In this document: piece after piece, positions 18,457 to 28,936 of the stretch
How positions within the stretch are numbered: position 1 is the first letter of the stretch
Layout of the letters: each line of letters opens with the position of its first letter
The notes under the pieces: model-generated
What the model was told of the DNA's origin: nothing
Seen by the model: only the letters and a program-made list of their open reading frames with translations
Databases searched by the model: none
Made by a program: the position numbers and the translations under genes
Assembly: GCA_030145055.1 (NCBI GenBank)
Contig: JAQYWK010000005.1
Location: forward strand, 248,001 to 312,000
Direction: 5' to 3'
DNA: 64,000 nt
From: Desulfovibrio sp.
GTDB lineage: Bacteria; Desulfobacterota; Desulfovibrionia; Desulfovibrionales; Desulfovibrionaceae

Positions 18457-18477
18457 AGCCGGAAAAAAGATCCGGCT
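18457..18477 (-). other. Stem-loop at 5' end of flgE transcript
   Basis: AGCCGGA, seven-base loop, TCCGGCT. It lies immediately downstream of the predicted sigma-54 start, so it would be the first structure of the flgE mRNA and could stabilise it or affect translation. It lacks a terminator T-run after the stem. Confidence 0.5.
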
Positions 18478-18487
18478 GTTATTAGTA

Positions 18488-18505
18488 AAGCAAGGTGTGT
18501 GCCTA
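18488..18505 (-). promoter_or_regulatory. Sigma-54 (RpoN) promoter for flgE
   Basis: On the minus strand TAGGCACACACCTTGCTTT matches the -24/-12 consensus (TGGCAC-N5-TTGC) with the invariant GG and GC exactly ten bases apart. Position and orientation fit flgE, and RpoN control of hook genes is well established in many polar flagellates. Confidence 0.75.
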
Positions 18506-18649
18506 AAATGCAAGAGCAGTTATATCAGTGAGTTATCTTTTAAAACAGATGGTAAAGTAGGAAAAAAAATCCATTTCATAGGGCTGAAATGGATTTGATC
18601 TTATTATGTCTGGGGAAAATGTAAGTAAAAAAAGTTATTTGGGCAGGAA

Positions 18650-19396
18650 TTAGTTTTTATCTATAAAAATCTTGAGTTTTGTGGCTTCTTTAAAGTCTGG
18701 ATTAATTTCAAGGCACTGGTCGAGAAATTCACACGCTTCTTTCTTTTTCTTAATTTCGTATAAACTGCGGGCAATGTTGAAAAGAAGGTTCTCATCATCT
18801 GAACAGAAATTTAAGGCTTTGGTGTAAAAATCAATGGCTTCTGCATGCTTTTTGTTTTTACGGAGAGAAATACCGAAGTCATTGAAAAGATGTTTATGTT
18901 CAGCGCTGAAAGCCGCATCAAGTTCGAGTAGCCGGTTAAAAAGATCTTCGGATTTAGAATCGTCCTGACGCTCAAGATGGCAGAGGCCCATTCCGAAAAT
19001 TGCGCGGATATTATTTTCATCAATATTGAGAGCTTTTCCATATTCCATTTCCGCTGTGAAATGTTTGCCAAGTTGGCGCTGACGGTCAGCTCTTGCCAAA
19101 CATTTGCCAAGTTCTTTCATTGCTGGAAAAACAGATTTTGAGTGAAGCTCTATCTCCGCAGTGAAGGAATCCAGAAGTTCATCTTTGCTTATGATCTGTT
19201 CATCGCCAGCTGGCACAAATTTATCATTCAACGGGCGGAGAGCAATATCGCCATTATCATTTTCTTCGGCGTAGTACAGAAATTCATGAACAACTTTTCG
19301 TTTTGTCGCACCAGACCCAATCTCTTGCTTTATAGTGGAAGAAAAGGTTCCTACAATCTTAGGGATGGATTCTTTATTGTCGGGCATGGCGCTCAT
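18650..19396 (-). CDS. TPR-repeat protein
   Basis: 248 residues without signal peptide. The first 90 residues are not repeat-like; three to four TPR units follow from about residue 100 (GKHFTAEMEYGKALNIDENN, NKKHAEAIDFYTKALNFCSD, KKKEACEFLDQCLEINPDF). A generic protein-interaction scaffold; no partner is evident. It lies downstream of hslU, beyond a terminator, so it is probably transcribed on its own. An alternative Met three codons in cannot be excluded. Confidence 0.8.
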   Translation of the reverse strand: MSAMPDNKESIPKIVGTFSSTIKQEIGSGATKRKVVHEFLYYAEENDNGDIALRPLNDKFVPAGDEQIISKDELLDSFTAEIELHSKSVFPAMKELGKCLARADRQRQLGKHFTAEMEYGKALNIDENNIRAIFGMGLCHLERQDDSKSEDLFNRLLELDAAFSAEHKHLFNDFGISLRKNKKHAEAIDFYTKALNFCSDDENLLFNIARSLYEIKKKKEACEFLDQCLEINPDFKEATKLKIFIDKN

Positions 19397-19521
19397 AATT
19401 TTCTTTGTAACCTTTATCCTGAGACGAATTTAATTGCGTTATATTGTTAAAACCAAATACGATTTAACTGCTAGATAGCGATAGCATATTTTATATTTGG
19501 CCACAATTTTTAAAAAAAACA

Positions 19522-19556
19522 AAAAACGGAGCACTTTGTATAAGAGCCCCGTTTTG
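19522..19556 (-). terminator. Terminator after hslU
   Basis: Imperfect stem AAAACGGAGC / GCCCCGTTTT, one mismatch, followed on the minus strand by a long T-rich tract (A-runs at 19512-19526). Lies 25 bp downstream of the hslU stop. Confidence 0.75.
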
Positions 19557-19580
19557 TTTGATAATTAGTCTAATTGTAAG

Positions 19581-20972
19581 CTATAAAATGTAACGCGATA
19601 AATCTCTGTCTTCAATGACATCTTTTAATTTATCTTTAACATAGTCCTTATCAATCATGACAGTTTCACCTGACCTGTCCGGAGCCTCAAAAGAGAGGTC
19701 TGAGAGAATTTTTTCCATTATGGTGTAAAGCCTTCTCGCTCCGATATTTTCGGTCTCTTCATTAATTTTCTGGGCTGTAGCGGCGACTTCTTCAAGGGCC
19801 TCACGGCTATAATCAATGGTGATCTTTTCAGTTTCAAGCAAAGCTTTATACTGAACTGTCAAAGCGTTCTGCGGTTCGGTAAGAATTCTGTAGAATTCAT
19901 CTTTACCAAGGGCATGAAGCTCAACACGAAGTGGGAAACGTCCTTGAAGTTCTGGGATCAGATCAGAAGGCTTGGAGTAGTGGAATGCTCCGGCTGAGAT
20001 AAATAAAATATGATCTGTCTTCACCATGCCGTACTTGGTTTTAACAACACTTCCTTCAACGATAGGCAGCAAGTCGCGCTGGACACCTTCTCGGGAAACA
20101 TCTGTTGAACCGCTACTTTCATGGCGTCCGGCGATTTTATCAATCTCATCAAGGAATAGAATTCCGCTCTGTTCGACACGCTCGCGGGCCATATCAGCCA
20201 CATTGTCCATGTCGATAAGTTTGTCAGACTCTTCTTGAATCAGAATATCATATGCTTCACGGATGTTGACTTTGCGAGTCTTCTTTTTATTAGGGAACAT
20301 GTTTCCGATCATGTCGTTAACTTGCATGCCCATGTCTTCCATGCCGGGCATGGACATTATCTCGACGCCTGTCCCGCCTTGAACGGTAACTTCTATATCA
20401 ATTTCACGCTCGTCAAGCTTGCCGTCGCGCCACATTTTGCGGAACTTTTCGCGAGTTGAGCTTGTATCTTCGGAAGGTTTTTCTTCCTGAATAGGTATAG
20501 CTTCGTTTGCATTGGCGTTGGGATTAAAGAAAGCCATTGTAGGATTTTTAGGTTTTGATGAAGGTAATAGCAGATCAAGAAGATGTTCTTCTGCGTTCTT
20601 TTCAGCTTTAACTTTGACTTTCCCAAGCTCTTCTTTACGAACAAGAGCAATGCCGATTTCCATAAGATCGCGGATCATGGATTCAACGTCACGCCCTACA
20701 TATCCCACTTCGGTAAATTTAGTGGCTTCAACTTTAAAGAATGGGCAGCCGGAAAGCTTCGCAAGTCTGCGGGCAATTTCGGTTTTACCGACTCCGGTAG
20801 GTCCCATCATAATAATATTTTTAGGTGAAATTTCATCACGTAGTTCCGCGGGAAGTTGCTGTCTGCGCCAGCGGTTACGCATTGCAATGGCGACCATACG
20901 CTTGGCGTCGGCCTGACCGATGATGAATTTATCTAATTCCGATACGATTTCTCTAGGTGTAAGAGTACTCAT
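19581..20972 (-). CDS. hslU: HslUV protease ATPase subunit
   Basis: AAA+ unfoldase that feeds substrates to HslV, 463 residues. Walker A GPTGVGKT at 57-64, Walker [10 protein letters not shown], the I-domain insertion between about residues 110 and 240, and the C-terminal tail DRDLSRYIL, which inserts into HslV, are all present. It starts 20 bp after hslV, so the two subunits are co-transcribed. Confidence 0.97.
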   Translation of the reverse strand: MSTLTPREIVSELDKFIIGQADAKRMVAIAMRNRWRRQQLPAELRDEISPKNIIMMGPTGVGKTEIARRLAKLSGCPFFKVEATKFTEVGYVGRDVESMIRDLMEIGIALVRKEELGKVKVKAEKNAEEHLLDLLLPSSKPKNPTMAFFNPNANANEAIPIQEEKPSEDTSSTREKFRKMWRDGKLDEREIDIEVTVQGGTGVEIMSMPGMEDMGMQVNDMIGNMFPNKKKTRKVNIREAYDILIQEESDKLIDMDNVADMARERVEQSGILFLDEIDKIAGRHESSGSTDVSREGVQRDLLPIVEGSVVKTKYGMVKTDHILFISAGAFHYSKPSDLIPELQGRFPLRVELHALGKDEFYRILTEPQNALTVQYKALLETEKITIDYSREALEEVAATAQKINEETENIGARRLYTIMEKILSDLSFEAPDRSGETVMIDKDYVKDKLKDVIEDRDLSRYIL

Positions 20973-20992
20973 TTATTGGCCTTTGCGTGAAA

Positions 20993-21532
20993 TTATTTAT
21001 CGAGAGTTTTAATGACAAAGTGATCATTCGTGTAAACACATATTTCGCTTGCAATTTCCATTGCCTTTTCTGCAATTTCAACGGCTGGAAGGTCTGTGTG
21101 GCGGGACAGTGCGCGGGCGGCGGAAAGAGCGTAAGCTCCGCCGGAACCGATAGCAGCGAGGCCGTCGTCGGGTTCAATAACATCACCGTTACCGCTGATA
21201 ATCAGGATATGGTCGGCGTCAGCAACAAGGATCATTGCTTCAAGTTTGCGAAGGTATTTATCTTTACGCCAATCGGTTGCAAGCTCTACTGCGCTGCGGA
21301 CAAGGTTGCCGCCGTGGGTTTCTAGCTTCTTTTCGAATCTTTCAAAGAGAGTGAAAGCGTCAGCGGTTGCCCCTGCGAATCCGGCAAGGACTTTATCATT
21401 ATAAAGAGTACGAACCTTGATTGCGGAATGCTTCATTACAATGGCTTGGCCCATAGTAACCTGACCGTCACCAGCCATAGCTGAACCTTTTTCGTCTTTA
21501 ACGGCCAGTATGGTCGTTCCTCTGAGTTCCAT
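20993..21532 (-). CDS. hslV: HslUV protease peptidase subunit
   Basis: Threonine peptidase of the HslUV complex, 179 residues. The N-terminus reads [11 protein letters not shown], so the catalytic N-terminal Thr6 must be exposed by removal of a five-residue propeptide rather than only the initiator Met. The Gly-Ser-Gly-Gly loop ([14 protein letters not shown]) and the KD pair ([10 protein letters not shown]) of the family are visible. AGGAG precedes the ATG. Confidence 0.97.
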   Translation of the reverse strand: MELRGTTILAVKDEKGSAMAGDGQVTMGQAIVMKHSAIKVRTLYNDKVLAGFAGATADAFTLFERFEKKLETHGGNLVRSAVELATDWRKDKYLRKLEAMILVADADHILIISGNGDVIEPDDGLAAIGSGGAYALSAARALSRHTDLPAVEIAEKAMEIASEICVYTNDHFVIKTLDK

Positions 21533-21979
21533 GTTTATCTCCTGATTCTGCCTGTGTAGTGGGCGTTATTCGTTTTCAATATGAAGATTGAATTTCAATA
21601 TTTGTCGATCGGGGAAATATCTACCCGGCTCCAACTAAACATGGATTCGGTTTGGGTTTTATTCGAATGATCAGAGGATAATACCGCTTGGGGGGATGGC
21701 AAGGGGGAGGGGGGTAAAAAGCGTAATTAACACCCCAGTTGTTCACAAATAATATCAGCTATAAACCACCTCGGTCGACCACTGACAATTCATTTTTTTT
21801 GGGTAGGCTAGAGAATGGGGATTTGTCATGTCTAAACTACTTTGTCTTTATCTGTGGAGTTGTTTAAGCGTTTGTAAGTGGATGGTTTGAAATAGTTTAC
21901 TACGCTTTTTGAAAAGTATAAAAAAGTCCTCTTGAAGTAAAATTCAAGAGGACTTTTGTGTGAGATTGAATAATTAAGA
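21533..21979. other. Intergenic region upstream of hslV
   Basis: 447 bp between the clc stop and the hslV start. It contains the clc terminator (21922-21957), a G-rich patch around 21690-21720 and presumably the hslV promoter. I looked for a sigma-32-like heat-shock promoter and found no convincing one. No open frame or RNA gene recognised. Confidence 0.5.
21922..21957 (-). terminator. Terminator after the ClC gene
   Basis: Perfect 15-bp stem AAAAGTCCTCTTGAA / TTCAAGAGGACTTTT with a six-base loop; the T-run is present in the minus-strand direction. Confidence 0.9.
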
Positions 21980-23788
21980 CTAGTCTTCGTGCAGTTCTCT
22001 AATAGCCTTTGCGTATGCCTTAAACACGTTTTCACGATTAATCAGCCCGATAATATGGTTAGGATCATCTTCTGCAACAACAGGGATTTGACCGTAATCA
22101 GTATCCACGAATTTTAGCAGAGCAGTATATAAATCATCATCAGCTTTCAGCGTTGCAGGCTTAGTCGCCAGATCTCGTGCAAGGATTAGGTCGAAAAGGT
22201 CTGGATTGAACAGATAATTCCTTACATTATGGATGGTCATAATACCGGTGATTATGCCTTCGTCATTCTTAACGGGAAAGTACAGCTCATTGGTGTTTGC
22301 GATAATATCGCGCAGAGCCTTGAGTGTTGTACCTTCTTCAAGAGTGGTTACAATGCCGGGCTTGAAGTGCGTATCAACGTGCAGTTGTTCGAGAATGTTG
22401 ATAGTAGCATCTTCAATATGGGCAGGGGATTCAAATTTGTTGTCCACCTGATGTTCATACAGCGAGAAATTACGTCCCAGTACGATACATAAAGCGGATG
22501 CGAGCATCAATGGAGCCAACAGTCCGTAACCCTGTGTAAGCTCACAAACCATAATTAGTGGCCCAATCGGCGCATTGGCTACTCCTGCGAAAAATGCGGC
22601 CATACCGACAAGCACATAGCCGCCGGGCTGGGTTGCTATTTCAGGATAATATTTCCCGGCAACCTGTCCGACAACGCCACCTGTCATGCCACCGACAAAG
22701 AGTGCCGGTGCGAACATACCACCGCTCATTCCTGATCCGATGGTCATAGACGTGGCAACGGTTTTTCCTAATAATATTGCTATCATCATCAGGATTGGAA
22801 TTTCACCCATGATAGCCATTTCCAGCCAGCCGTAACCTCCTGACAGAACTTGCGGGAAGAACATTCCCATCAATCCCATTAGAAGCCCACCTAGTCCAGT
22901 AGCCCACATGAGGCCTAATCTGTCTTTAATTTTAGAGAAAATTGAATACTTAATGAAACGGAAAGTGCGGATATACATCCAGCCTGCAAAAGTACAGGCA
23001 AAGGCTAGAATTATATAAAAGATCATTTCGCGTGGATCATGGAATATAAATCTCGGAATTCCAAAAATTGGTTCAGAACCGTAGAAAAGTGTAAAAAGTG
23101 AGTATGATACTACCGATGATAGGACTGATGGTAAAATCGCTTCTGATTCGAAATCTTCGCGATAAATAACTTCAACTGCTGTAAGCGCTCCACCTAGCGG
23201 GGCACGAAATATGGCTCCGAGGCCACCTGCCGCACCTGCCAGAAGGAGTATTCTACGCTCCTTAGCTGAAAGTTTCAGCTTCTGGGCAACCCATGATCCA
23301 ATACCAGCTCCCATTTGCGTGATGGGACCTTCGCGCCCTGCGCTACCGCCAGTGGCGATGGTGAAAATGGAAGTAATCCCCTTAATTACGGGGACGATGG
23401 GGCGCATGATTCCGGCACCCTGATGGAAACATTTGATTGTAGCGTCTGTTCCATCTGTGCCGCCGGAGATAGTTTCGGGAATGTATTTGTTAACGAGCCA
23501 GCCTGTGATCAGGCCGACAGTCATAGTGGAGACGGGGAGGACCCAAGGACGTAATTGGCCGGGAGTTCCATGAAAAATTTCTTCACCTGCTGGAGCAGGT
23601 AAGGACAAGCCTCCAAGTTGGCTGAGGAAAATAAATTTGCCATATTCAACTGCTGCAAAAAAAGCGACTGCTAGTACTCCAGAGAGAAGCCCGACCAGTA
23701 CTCCTAATAAAAGCCATCTGAACGAGCTTATATTCTTGTAAGATCGCGCAATTTCCTTCCAGACTTGAAAGTTAAGAAGGGGGCTCAT
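21980..23788 (-). CDS. ClC-type chloride channel/antiporter with CBS domains
   Basis: 602 residues. Membrane core of about 11 hydrophobic helices (about 25-440) carrying the selectivity-filter motifs: GSAGREGP (GxxGxExP) near 150, the GSGMSGGMFAPAL segment near 345, and a Tyr-containing stretch further on. A cytoplasmic C-terminal pair of CBS domains (about 470-595; ITGIMTIHNVRNYL, IIGLINRENVFKAY) probably binds nucleotide and gates transport. The Glu of GREGP is the gating glutamate position. Its ATG shares one base with the ribF stop (TAATG), so it is coupled to ribF. Confidence 0.92.
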   Translation of the reverse strand: MSPLLNFQVWKEIARSYKNISSFRWLLLGVLVGLLSGVLAVAFFAAVEYGKFIFLSQLGGLSLPAPAGEEIFHGTPGQLRPWVLPVSTMTVGLITGWLVNKYIPETISGGTDGTDATIKCFHQGAGIMRPIVPVIKGITSIFTIATGGSAGREGPITQMGAGIGSWVAQKLKLSAKERRILLLAGAAGGLGAIFRAPLGGALTAVEVIYREDFESEAILPSVLSSVVSYSLFTLFYGSEPIFGIPRFIFHDPREMIFYIILAFACTFAGWMYIRTFRFIKYSIFSKIKDRLGLMWATGLGGLLMGLMGMFFPQVLSGGYGWLEMAIMGEIPILMMIAILLGKTVATSMTIGSGMSGGMFAPALFVGGMTGGVVGQVAGKYYPEIATQPGGYVLVGMAAFFAGVANAPIGPLIMVCELTQGYGLLAPLMLASALCIVLGRNFSLYEHQVDNKFESPAHIEDATINILEQLHVDTHFKPGIVTTLEEGTTLKALRDIIANTNELYFPVKNDEGIITGIMTIHNVRNYLFNPDLFDLILARDLATKPATLKADDDLYTALLKFVDTDYGQIPVVAEDDPNHIIGLINRENVFKAYAKAIRELHED

Positions 23789-24771
23789 TAACAGGCTCCA
23801 GTTCCTGACTCTGTCAGGTTTAATCCCGGACGGACTTGCGATTCGGGGTATGAGAGGATTGATTTTGCAAGTTCGGTATCTTTAGTTATACGGGCTTTCA
23901 GTTCGTCCAGACTATCGAACTTTCGTTCTGCTCGAATTCTTTGAATGAAATGAACCCGGATATTTTTACCGTAAATATCGTCTGAGAAATTGAAAATATG
24001 CGCTTCAACGGAAAGAGCATCATTACCAAATGTCGGATTTATCCCGATATTTGCGACGCCTGCTCGGACCATTCCATCAACCTCTACCCTGATAGCGTAA
24101 ACGCCCTTGTTGGGGAAAAGTTCATCTTCCAGCTTGATGTTGGCTGTTGGGAAACCTAGAAGGCGGCCACCGCGATTCATTCCGTGTACGACTTCCCCGC
24201 GGACTTGATAAAACCTACCCAGTAGCGGTCGCACATCCCATACATTTCCTTCACGCACCATATCTCTGATTCGTGAGGAGCTGACCACTGCATCATTAAT
24301 AATTATAGGGTCAAGTCTTTCGATTCCGTAGCCGTACTTGCGGCCAATTTCAACTAGAACCTCGTAGTTACCTGCACGCCCTTTGCCAAGAGCATAATCA
24401 TATCCTACGACCATCTGCTTCATACCTAGGCCATCAATAAGATATTTCTTGATGAATTCTTCGGGAGACAGTTTTGCCATTTCCCTTGTAAAATTCAGCG
24501 CGAGGATAATATCCGGCTCATGCAGTGCCAAAAGTTCGATTTTTTGCTTAGTGAGGGTGATGAATGGGGGCGTTTTGCTGTTAACTAAAACCCGCAATGG
24601 ATGCGGGTCGAAGGTTAGAATAACGCTGGATAGCCCATTCGATTTAGCTTTTCTGCATGTGCTACAGATAAGTTTCTGATGTCCTTTATGGACACCATCA
24701 AAATTACCTATAGTTACACAGGAGCCGTTCTTAAGCTGCTTTATTTCTTCGATTGATCTTGCGATTATCAT
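23788..24771 (-). CDS. ribF: Bifunctional riboflavin kinase/FAD synthetase
   Basis: 327 residues. N-terminal FMN adenylyltransferase domain with the nucleotidyl-transferase signature GNFDGVHKGHQ near residue 22; C-terminal riboflavin kinase domain with GRLLGFPTANI near 205. Converts riboflavin to FMN and FAD in the cytoplasm. Tightly coupled to the downstream ClC gene, though no functional link is known. Confidence 0.95.
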   Translation of the reverse strand: MIIARSIEEIKQLKNGSCVTIGNFDGVHKGHQKLICSTCRKAKSNGLSSVILTFDPHPLRVLVNSKTPPFITLTKQKIELLALHEPDIILALNFTREMAKLSPEEFIKKYLIDGLGMKQMVVGYDYALGKGRAGNYEVLVEIGRKYGYGIERLDPIIINDAVVSSSRIRDMVREGNVWDVRPLLGRFYQVRGEVVHGMNRGGRLLGFPTANIKLEDELFPNKGVYAIRVEVDGMVRAGVANIGINPTFGNDALSVEAHIFNFSDDIYGKNIRVHFIQRIRAERKFDSLDELKARITKDTELAKSILSYPESQVRPGLNLTESGTGAC

Positions 24772-24950
24772 TTTCGCTTCACTTATGGAGATAGATTTTA
24801 GAAAGGGGATAACTACATTAAAAAAACGTATACTTCAAGTAAGCGTCTTCATAGAAAAATATTTGCAGTTATAGGTTGTAAACTTTGCTAAGGAACTTAA
24901 TTAAAAAGAAATATATGTCAGTCATTTTCATAAAATTTAAAATAAGACAA

Positions 24951-26390
24951 TTATTCATCTTCTTCCGGTGGTGCAAGCAATTTTTGCAATTTGCTTAGCT
25001 GCTTCTTTTGACTTCTTGTTTTGGCTAGCCCTTCCGCTTTTTTTTGGTGGAACCTTGCTTGCTTAAAGTCATGCTCGTATAATGCTGCATAGGCAAGCTG
25101 TTCGTGTGCACCAAAGTAATCACCAGATTCACCTAGCATACGCCCAAGGTGATAATGGATTTCCTGATCGCCCGGGACCATTTCAGCGACTCTTCGCATT
25201 GTGGGGATAGCCTGAGCATAATCCTTTCTTTCTGCTTGGATTCGAGCAATGAAAAATAGGGCCATTGCATCTTGCGGAGTCCGTATGAAAGCTTCGCGCA
25301 GCAGAGGTGATGCTTTGTCCATTTTACCTATGGAAAAGTAAAATCGTCCTGCTTCACGAAGAATAAGCGGATCGCTCGGGCATTCTTTTAATGCCTTTTT
25401 AAAGGCAGCTTCAGCATCGTGGCTTTGTTTCATTCGCGAAAGAATTATTCCAAGACCCAACTCATCAAGGCAGGTAAGATCGGCTTTTGGAATGTTATTA
25501 TAATGGGCAAGCGCAACTTTTGGATCCGTTCTCCGCGCCCTTATTAGAGTTTGAATTTTTAGAAAAATTGAGTCATCTGCGCGTCTTTTGAAATAATTAG
25601 GGGGCATCCGTACAAATCTTTCTTTGAGGTAATCAATACGAGCATCAAGGCCTGGGTGAGTCGAAAGATAGCTAGGAATATTGTTGTTGCTGACGTACCA
25701 TTGACGACGTTTCATAGCTTTGAAACTCTCAACCATACCTGTGGGGTTGAACCCCGCGGCGACCAGATAATTCATTCCAAGGTGGTCAGCTTCTCTTTCA
25801 TTTTGCTGGGTATAGCTAAGGTAAGCACTTTGTGCACCAGCCATTGACCCCATTGCCATAGCCTGTCCAATAGCTCCAGCATTAGAGTCGCCAGTCATAC
25901 CGAGCATCATACCAGCTAATGTTCCGAGCATGCTGGCGATGTTTACCATTTTCATCTTTTCCATACGGCGTGCGACATGTCTTAAGGATACATGCGCAAG
26001 CTCATGTCCTATAACCGCAGCAAGTTCTTCTTCATGCTTAAGATTAAGAATAAGCCCAGTAAATACGTAAATATACCCGCCGGGAATAGCGAAAGCATTC
26101 ATAGCATTATTATTAATAACTGCGGATGTTATGGGAAAAGGCTGGGGTGGCATGGTCATAGCCACGCGTTTTACAAGGTGCTCAATATAACCGTTAATCT
26201 GTGGGTCAAGGACAACAGGCATCCTTTCGTGGATCATTTTATTGAATTCACCACCAAGTTTAATTTCATCTTTTACTGTGAAACCTCCAAGTATAGACGA
26301 TGCTGCTGCCTGAGGTGTCAACCATGTTATGGAAAACAAAAAGATCAGGAGTACAGAAACTATACTTAGAATGCTGTTTTTATTTATCAA
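24951..26390 (-). CDS. Periplasmic M48 metalloprotease with TPR repeats (BepA-like)
   Basis: 479 residues. Sec signal peptide ending about residue 30 (PQAAA), catalytic zinc site HELAH at 129-133 with the third ligand E200 in NEREAD, then four or more TPR units from about residue 290 to 455 and an acidic tail. The arrangement matches BepA/YfgC, an outer-membrane protein quality-control protease and chaperone. Upstream rho is separated by its own terminator. Confidence 0.92.
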   Translation of the reverse strand: MINKNSILSIVSVLLIFLFSITWLTPQAAASSILGGFTVKDEIKLGGEFNKMIHERMPVVLDPQINGYIEHLVKRVAMTMPPQPFPITSAVINNNAMNAFAIPGGYIYVFTGLILNLKHEEELAAVIGHELAHVSLRHVARRMEKMKMVNIASMLGTLAGMMLGMTGDSNAGAIGQAMAMGSMAGAQSAYLSYTQQNEREADHLGMNYLVAAGFNPTGMVESFKAMKRRQWYVSNNNIPSYLSTHPGLDARIDYLKERFVRMPPNYFKRRADDSIFLKIQTLIRARRTDPKVALAHYNNIPKADLTCLDELGLGIILSRMKQSHDAEAAFKKALKECPSDPLILREAGRFYFSIGKMDKASPLLREAFIRTPQDAMALFFIARIQAERKDYAQAIPTMRRVAEMVPGDQEIHYHLGRMLGESGDYFGAHEQLAYAALYEHDFKQARFHQKKAEGLAKTRSQKKQLSKLQKLLAPPEEDE

Positions 26391-26488
26391 TTTTTTTAGT
26401 TAAGGTTAAAGTTGTGAATGATTAAGATGCTCATCCCTCTTACAAGTGTATGTACTGACTCTGTTATTGTAAAGATTTCATAAAAATA

Positions 26489-26526
26489 AAAAAGCCTTAC
26501 GAGACAAATCTCATAAGGCTTTTTTC
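26489..26526 (-). terminator. Terminator after rho
   Basis: AAAAAGCCTTACGAGA / TCTCATAAGGCTTTTT hairpin with one mismatch and T-runs on either strand, located 26 bp after the rho stop and 99 bp before the M48 protease start. Confidence 0.9.
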
Positions 26527-26551
26527 AATTCTTTTAAGTGGATAGTAAGGC

Positions 26552-27832
26552 TTATTTGCCCATCATTTCAAAGAATTCTTCGTTCTTTTTGGTTCCTTTC
26601 ATCTTGTCGAGAAGGAATTCCATAGAATCAATGGTATTCATCGGAGCAAGAAGCTTTCTGAGAATCCAGACCTTATTGAGAACTTCAGGTGAAAGAAGAA
26701 GCTCTTCTTTACGTGTACCGGAACGGTTGATGTCGATGGAAGGGAATACTCTCTTTTCTGCAAGTTTGCGGTCAAGGTAGAGATCCATGTTACCAGTACC
26801 TTTGAATTCTTCAAAGATAACTTCGTCCATTCTAGAACCTGTATCAATTAGTGCTGTTGCAATAATTGTCAGACTTCCACCTTCCTCGATGTTGCGTGCT
26901 GCACCGAAAAATCTTTTCGGGCGCTGCATGGCGTTTGCATCAAGACCACCAGAGAGAACTCTGCCGGAAGAAGGTGTTACTGCGTTATAAGCACGTCCTA
27001 AACGAGTGATTGAGTCAAGAAGGATGACAACATCTCTTTTGCGCTCAACAAGGCGTTTAGCTTTTTCAAGAACCATCTCAGTGACCTGAACGTGGCGCTG
27101 TGGAGGTTCGTCAAAAGTAGAGCTTACGACTTCCGCATTAACAGTTCTAGCCATGTCTGTGACTTCTTCAGGGCGTTCGTCAATGAGCAGAACGATGAGG
27201 TCGACATCAGGATGGTTGGCATTAATATTGTTCGCAATGTTCTGGAGCATCATTGTCTTACCAGTACGGGGAGGTGCAACGAGCAAAGCGCGCTGACCCA
27301 GGCCGATAGGGGCAAGGATGTCAATTACTCTAGATGTGAAATTCTTTGGACCGTTTTCCATATTGAAACGGTGGTCCGGGTAGATTGGTGTCAGGTTGTC
27401 GAAGAGAACAAGATTTCGGGAGTGTTCAGGTGCTTCTAGACCGATTTCGTTAACCCGGAGCAGAGCGAAATATCTTTCACCCTCTTTAGGGGGGCGAATC
27501 TGACCGGAAATAATATCACCCTTTCTAAGGCCGAATCGGCGTATCTGTGATGGAGATACGTAGATATCATCGGGCCCGGGCATGTAGCTGTAGGTGGGGG
27601 AGCGAAGGAATCCGAATCCATCGGGCAGTACCTCAAGTACGCCTTCTCCGTAGATTTGTCCGTTTTGGGCAGCGCAACCTTGAAGCAACCCAAAGATCAG
27701 TTCCTGTTTACGCATTCCGCTGGGGTTTTCAACTTTGAACTTAGTAGCAAGATCCATAAGATCTGCCATGCTCTTCAGTTTTAAATCAGTCAGATTCAGA
27801 TTCAGATTATTTGTATTTTGTTCTTGGCCCAT
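26552..27832 (-). CDS. rho: Transcription termination factor Rho
   Basis: 426-residue hexameric RNA helicase. N-terminal Rho helix domain ([10 protein letters not shown]), cold-shock RNA-binding domain (about 62-128; [12 protein letters not shown]), Walker A PPRTGKT at 187-193, Walker B region [15 protein letters not shown] and the R-loop [13 protein letters not shown] are all intact. No long insertion, unlike Rho from some high-GC groups. Interestingly its own message ends in an intrinsic terminator. Confidence 0.97.
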   Translation of the reverse strand: MGQEQNTNNLNLNLTDLKLKSMADLMDLATKFKVENPSGMRKQELIFGLLQGCAAQNGQIYGEGVLEVLPDGFGFLRSPTYSYMPGPDDIYVSPSQIRRFGLRKGDIISGQIRPPKEGERYFALLRVNEIGLEAPEHSRNLVLFDNLTPIYPDHRFNMENGPKNFTSRVIDILAPIGLGQRALLVAPPRTGKTMMLQNIANNINANHPDVDLIVLLIDERPEEVTDMARTVNAEVVSSTFDEPPQRHVQVTEMVLEKAKRLVERKRDVVILLDSITRLGRAYNAVTPSSGRVLSGGLDANAMQRPKRFFGAARNIEEGGSLTIIATALIDTGSRMDEVIFEEFKGTGNMDLYLDRKLAEKRVFPSIDINRSGTRKEELLLSPEVLNKVWILRKLLAPMNTIDSMEFLLDKMKGTKKNEEFFEMMGK

Positions 27833-28167
27833 ATCTTGTGTTAACCGAGAGTTAGAAGTTTAAGAATAAATAAAATATTACTTAATATTATATCTAACGG
27901 GTGCGGTATACTTTGAAGGTATTACGCACTCGCTAAAAAACGTTTTTGATGATCTAAGAACAGGATGTATTGGATTTCCTAACGAGAAGGGCGGTTTATG
28001 TGCGCGTATTACAAATTATATTAATAGTTAATTTCGCACGGCCCGTATTGCAGTATATCTATGAAGATTTGTTTATGATGTTAGACATCATCCTTGTGAA
28101 CTGCAACCTCATAGGGCATTAACCGAAAGAATCAAATATGACAAGTCGTTTGATTTATTTTATGGGA
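27833..28167. other. rho leader region
   Basis: 335 bp between carD and rho on the minus strand. Long 5' leaders that allow autogenous Rho-dependent attenuation are known for rho genes; here I see an AT-rich leader without a clear hairpin-terminator or open frame, so attenuation is only a possibility. Confidence 0.4.
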
Positions 28168-28704
28168 TTATTTTTTTTCTTTTTCCGCTTTTACTTCTTC
28201 TTCCGGCTTGTCTAATACATCACTAAAGAGGGCATTAATAGCTTCTTTTGCTTCGTCTTGTTCAATTTCAAGGGCAAATGACATTTCCATTGAGACAAGT
28301 CCCATAGCCTGTTCCAAAAGTCTGCGTTCACCAAATGAAAGTTCTTTGTCACGTCCGATTAGAAAAAGTTCCTTGAGAACATAGGCAACGTCTTGTAGAT
28401 CGCCACTTTTGAGTTTCTCAGAATATTCTCTGTAGCGTCTATTCCAGTTTTGTCCTGTATAGCCTGTGAAATCAGACCGATCTTTGAGGCACTCGTATAT
28501 TCCGAGAGCTTCTTTATTACTGCAGACAGGTCTAAGTCCCACATTGTGGGCATTTGATACTGGGACCATGAGAGTAACATTGTTGCTTAGAATGCGCACA
28601 ATGTAGAACTCGGCAGTTGATCCACTGATTTCCTGACTTTCAATACGTTCTACTTTGCCTACTCCTTGTGAAGGGTAGACAACAAGCTGGCTTATCTCAA
28701 ACAC
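28168..28704 (-). CDS. carD: CarD-like transcriptional regulator
   Basis: 178 residues. N-terminal RNA-polymerase interaction (Tudor-like) domain (about 1-60; FEISQLVVYPSQGVGKVERI) followed by a helical DNA-binding domain (about 70-160; RRYREYSEKLKSGDLQDVAYVLKELF). CarD proteins bind the beta subunit of RNA polymerase and stabilise open promoter complexes. The tail is acidic then Lys-rich. Gene order next to pth, rplY and rho is as often seen in Desulfovibrio-like genomes (from general knowledge). Confidence 0.93.
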   Translation of the reverse strand: MFEISQLVVYPSQGVGKVERIESQEISGSTAEFYIVRILSNNVTLMVPVSNAHNVGLRPVCSNKEALGIYECLKDRSDFTGYTGQNWNRRYREYSEKLKSGDLQDVAYVLKELFLIGRDKELSFGERRLLEQAMGLVSMEMSFALEIEQDEAKEAINALFSDVLDKPEEEVKAEKEKK

Positions 28705-28936
28705 TCGTGGCTCCTTGGACTTAGAAAAGAAATGGTTAGAAATGTTTTCAGGTCGTTTATAACAGTAATATTAGACTAATTGGGCGCCTTTTATCATTTT
28801 AGCAGTGGTGTATACTAAATTAGGCGTCTTCCTGCTTCACATTTCTTTAGAATCCCCGATTCGAGGTCTGTTGGCCTGGGGACTGATTTCGAATTCGTAC
28901 TATAACTGAAATGAGTGAAATAGTCTATTGTCAGAT

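Noticed and set aside
21560-21700. Sigma-32 heat-shock promoter for hslV
   Set aside because: A TTGAAA-like string exists but no matching -10 element at the right spacing.
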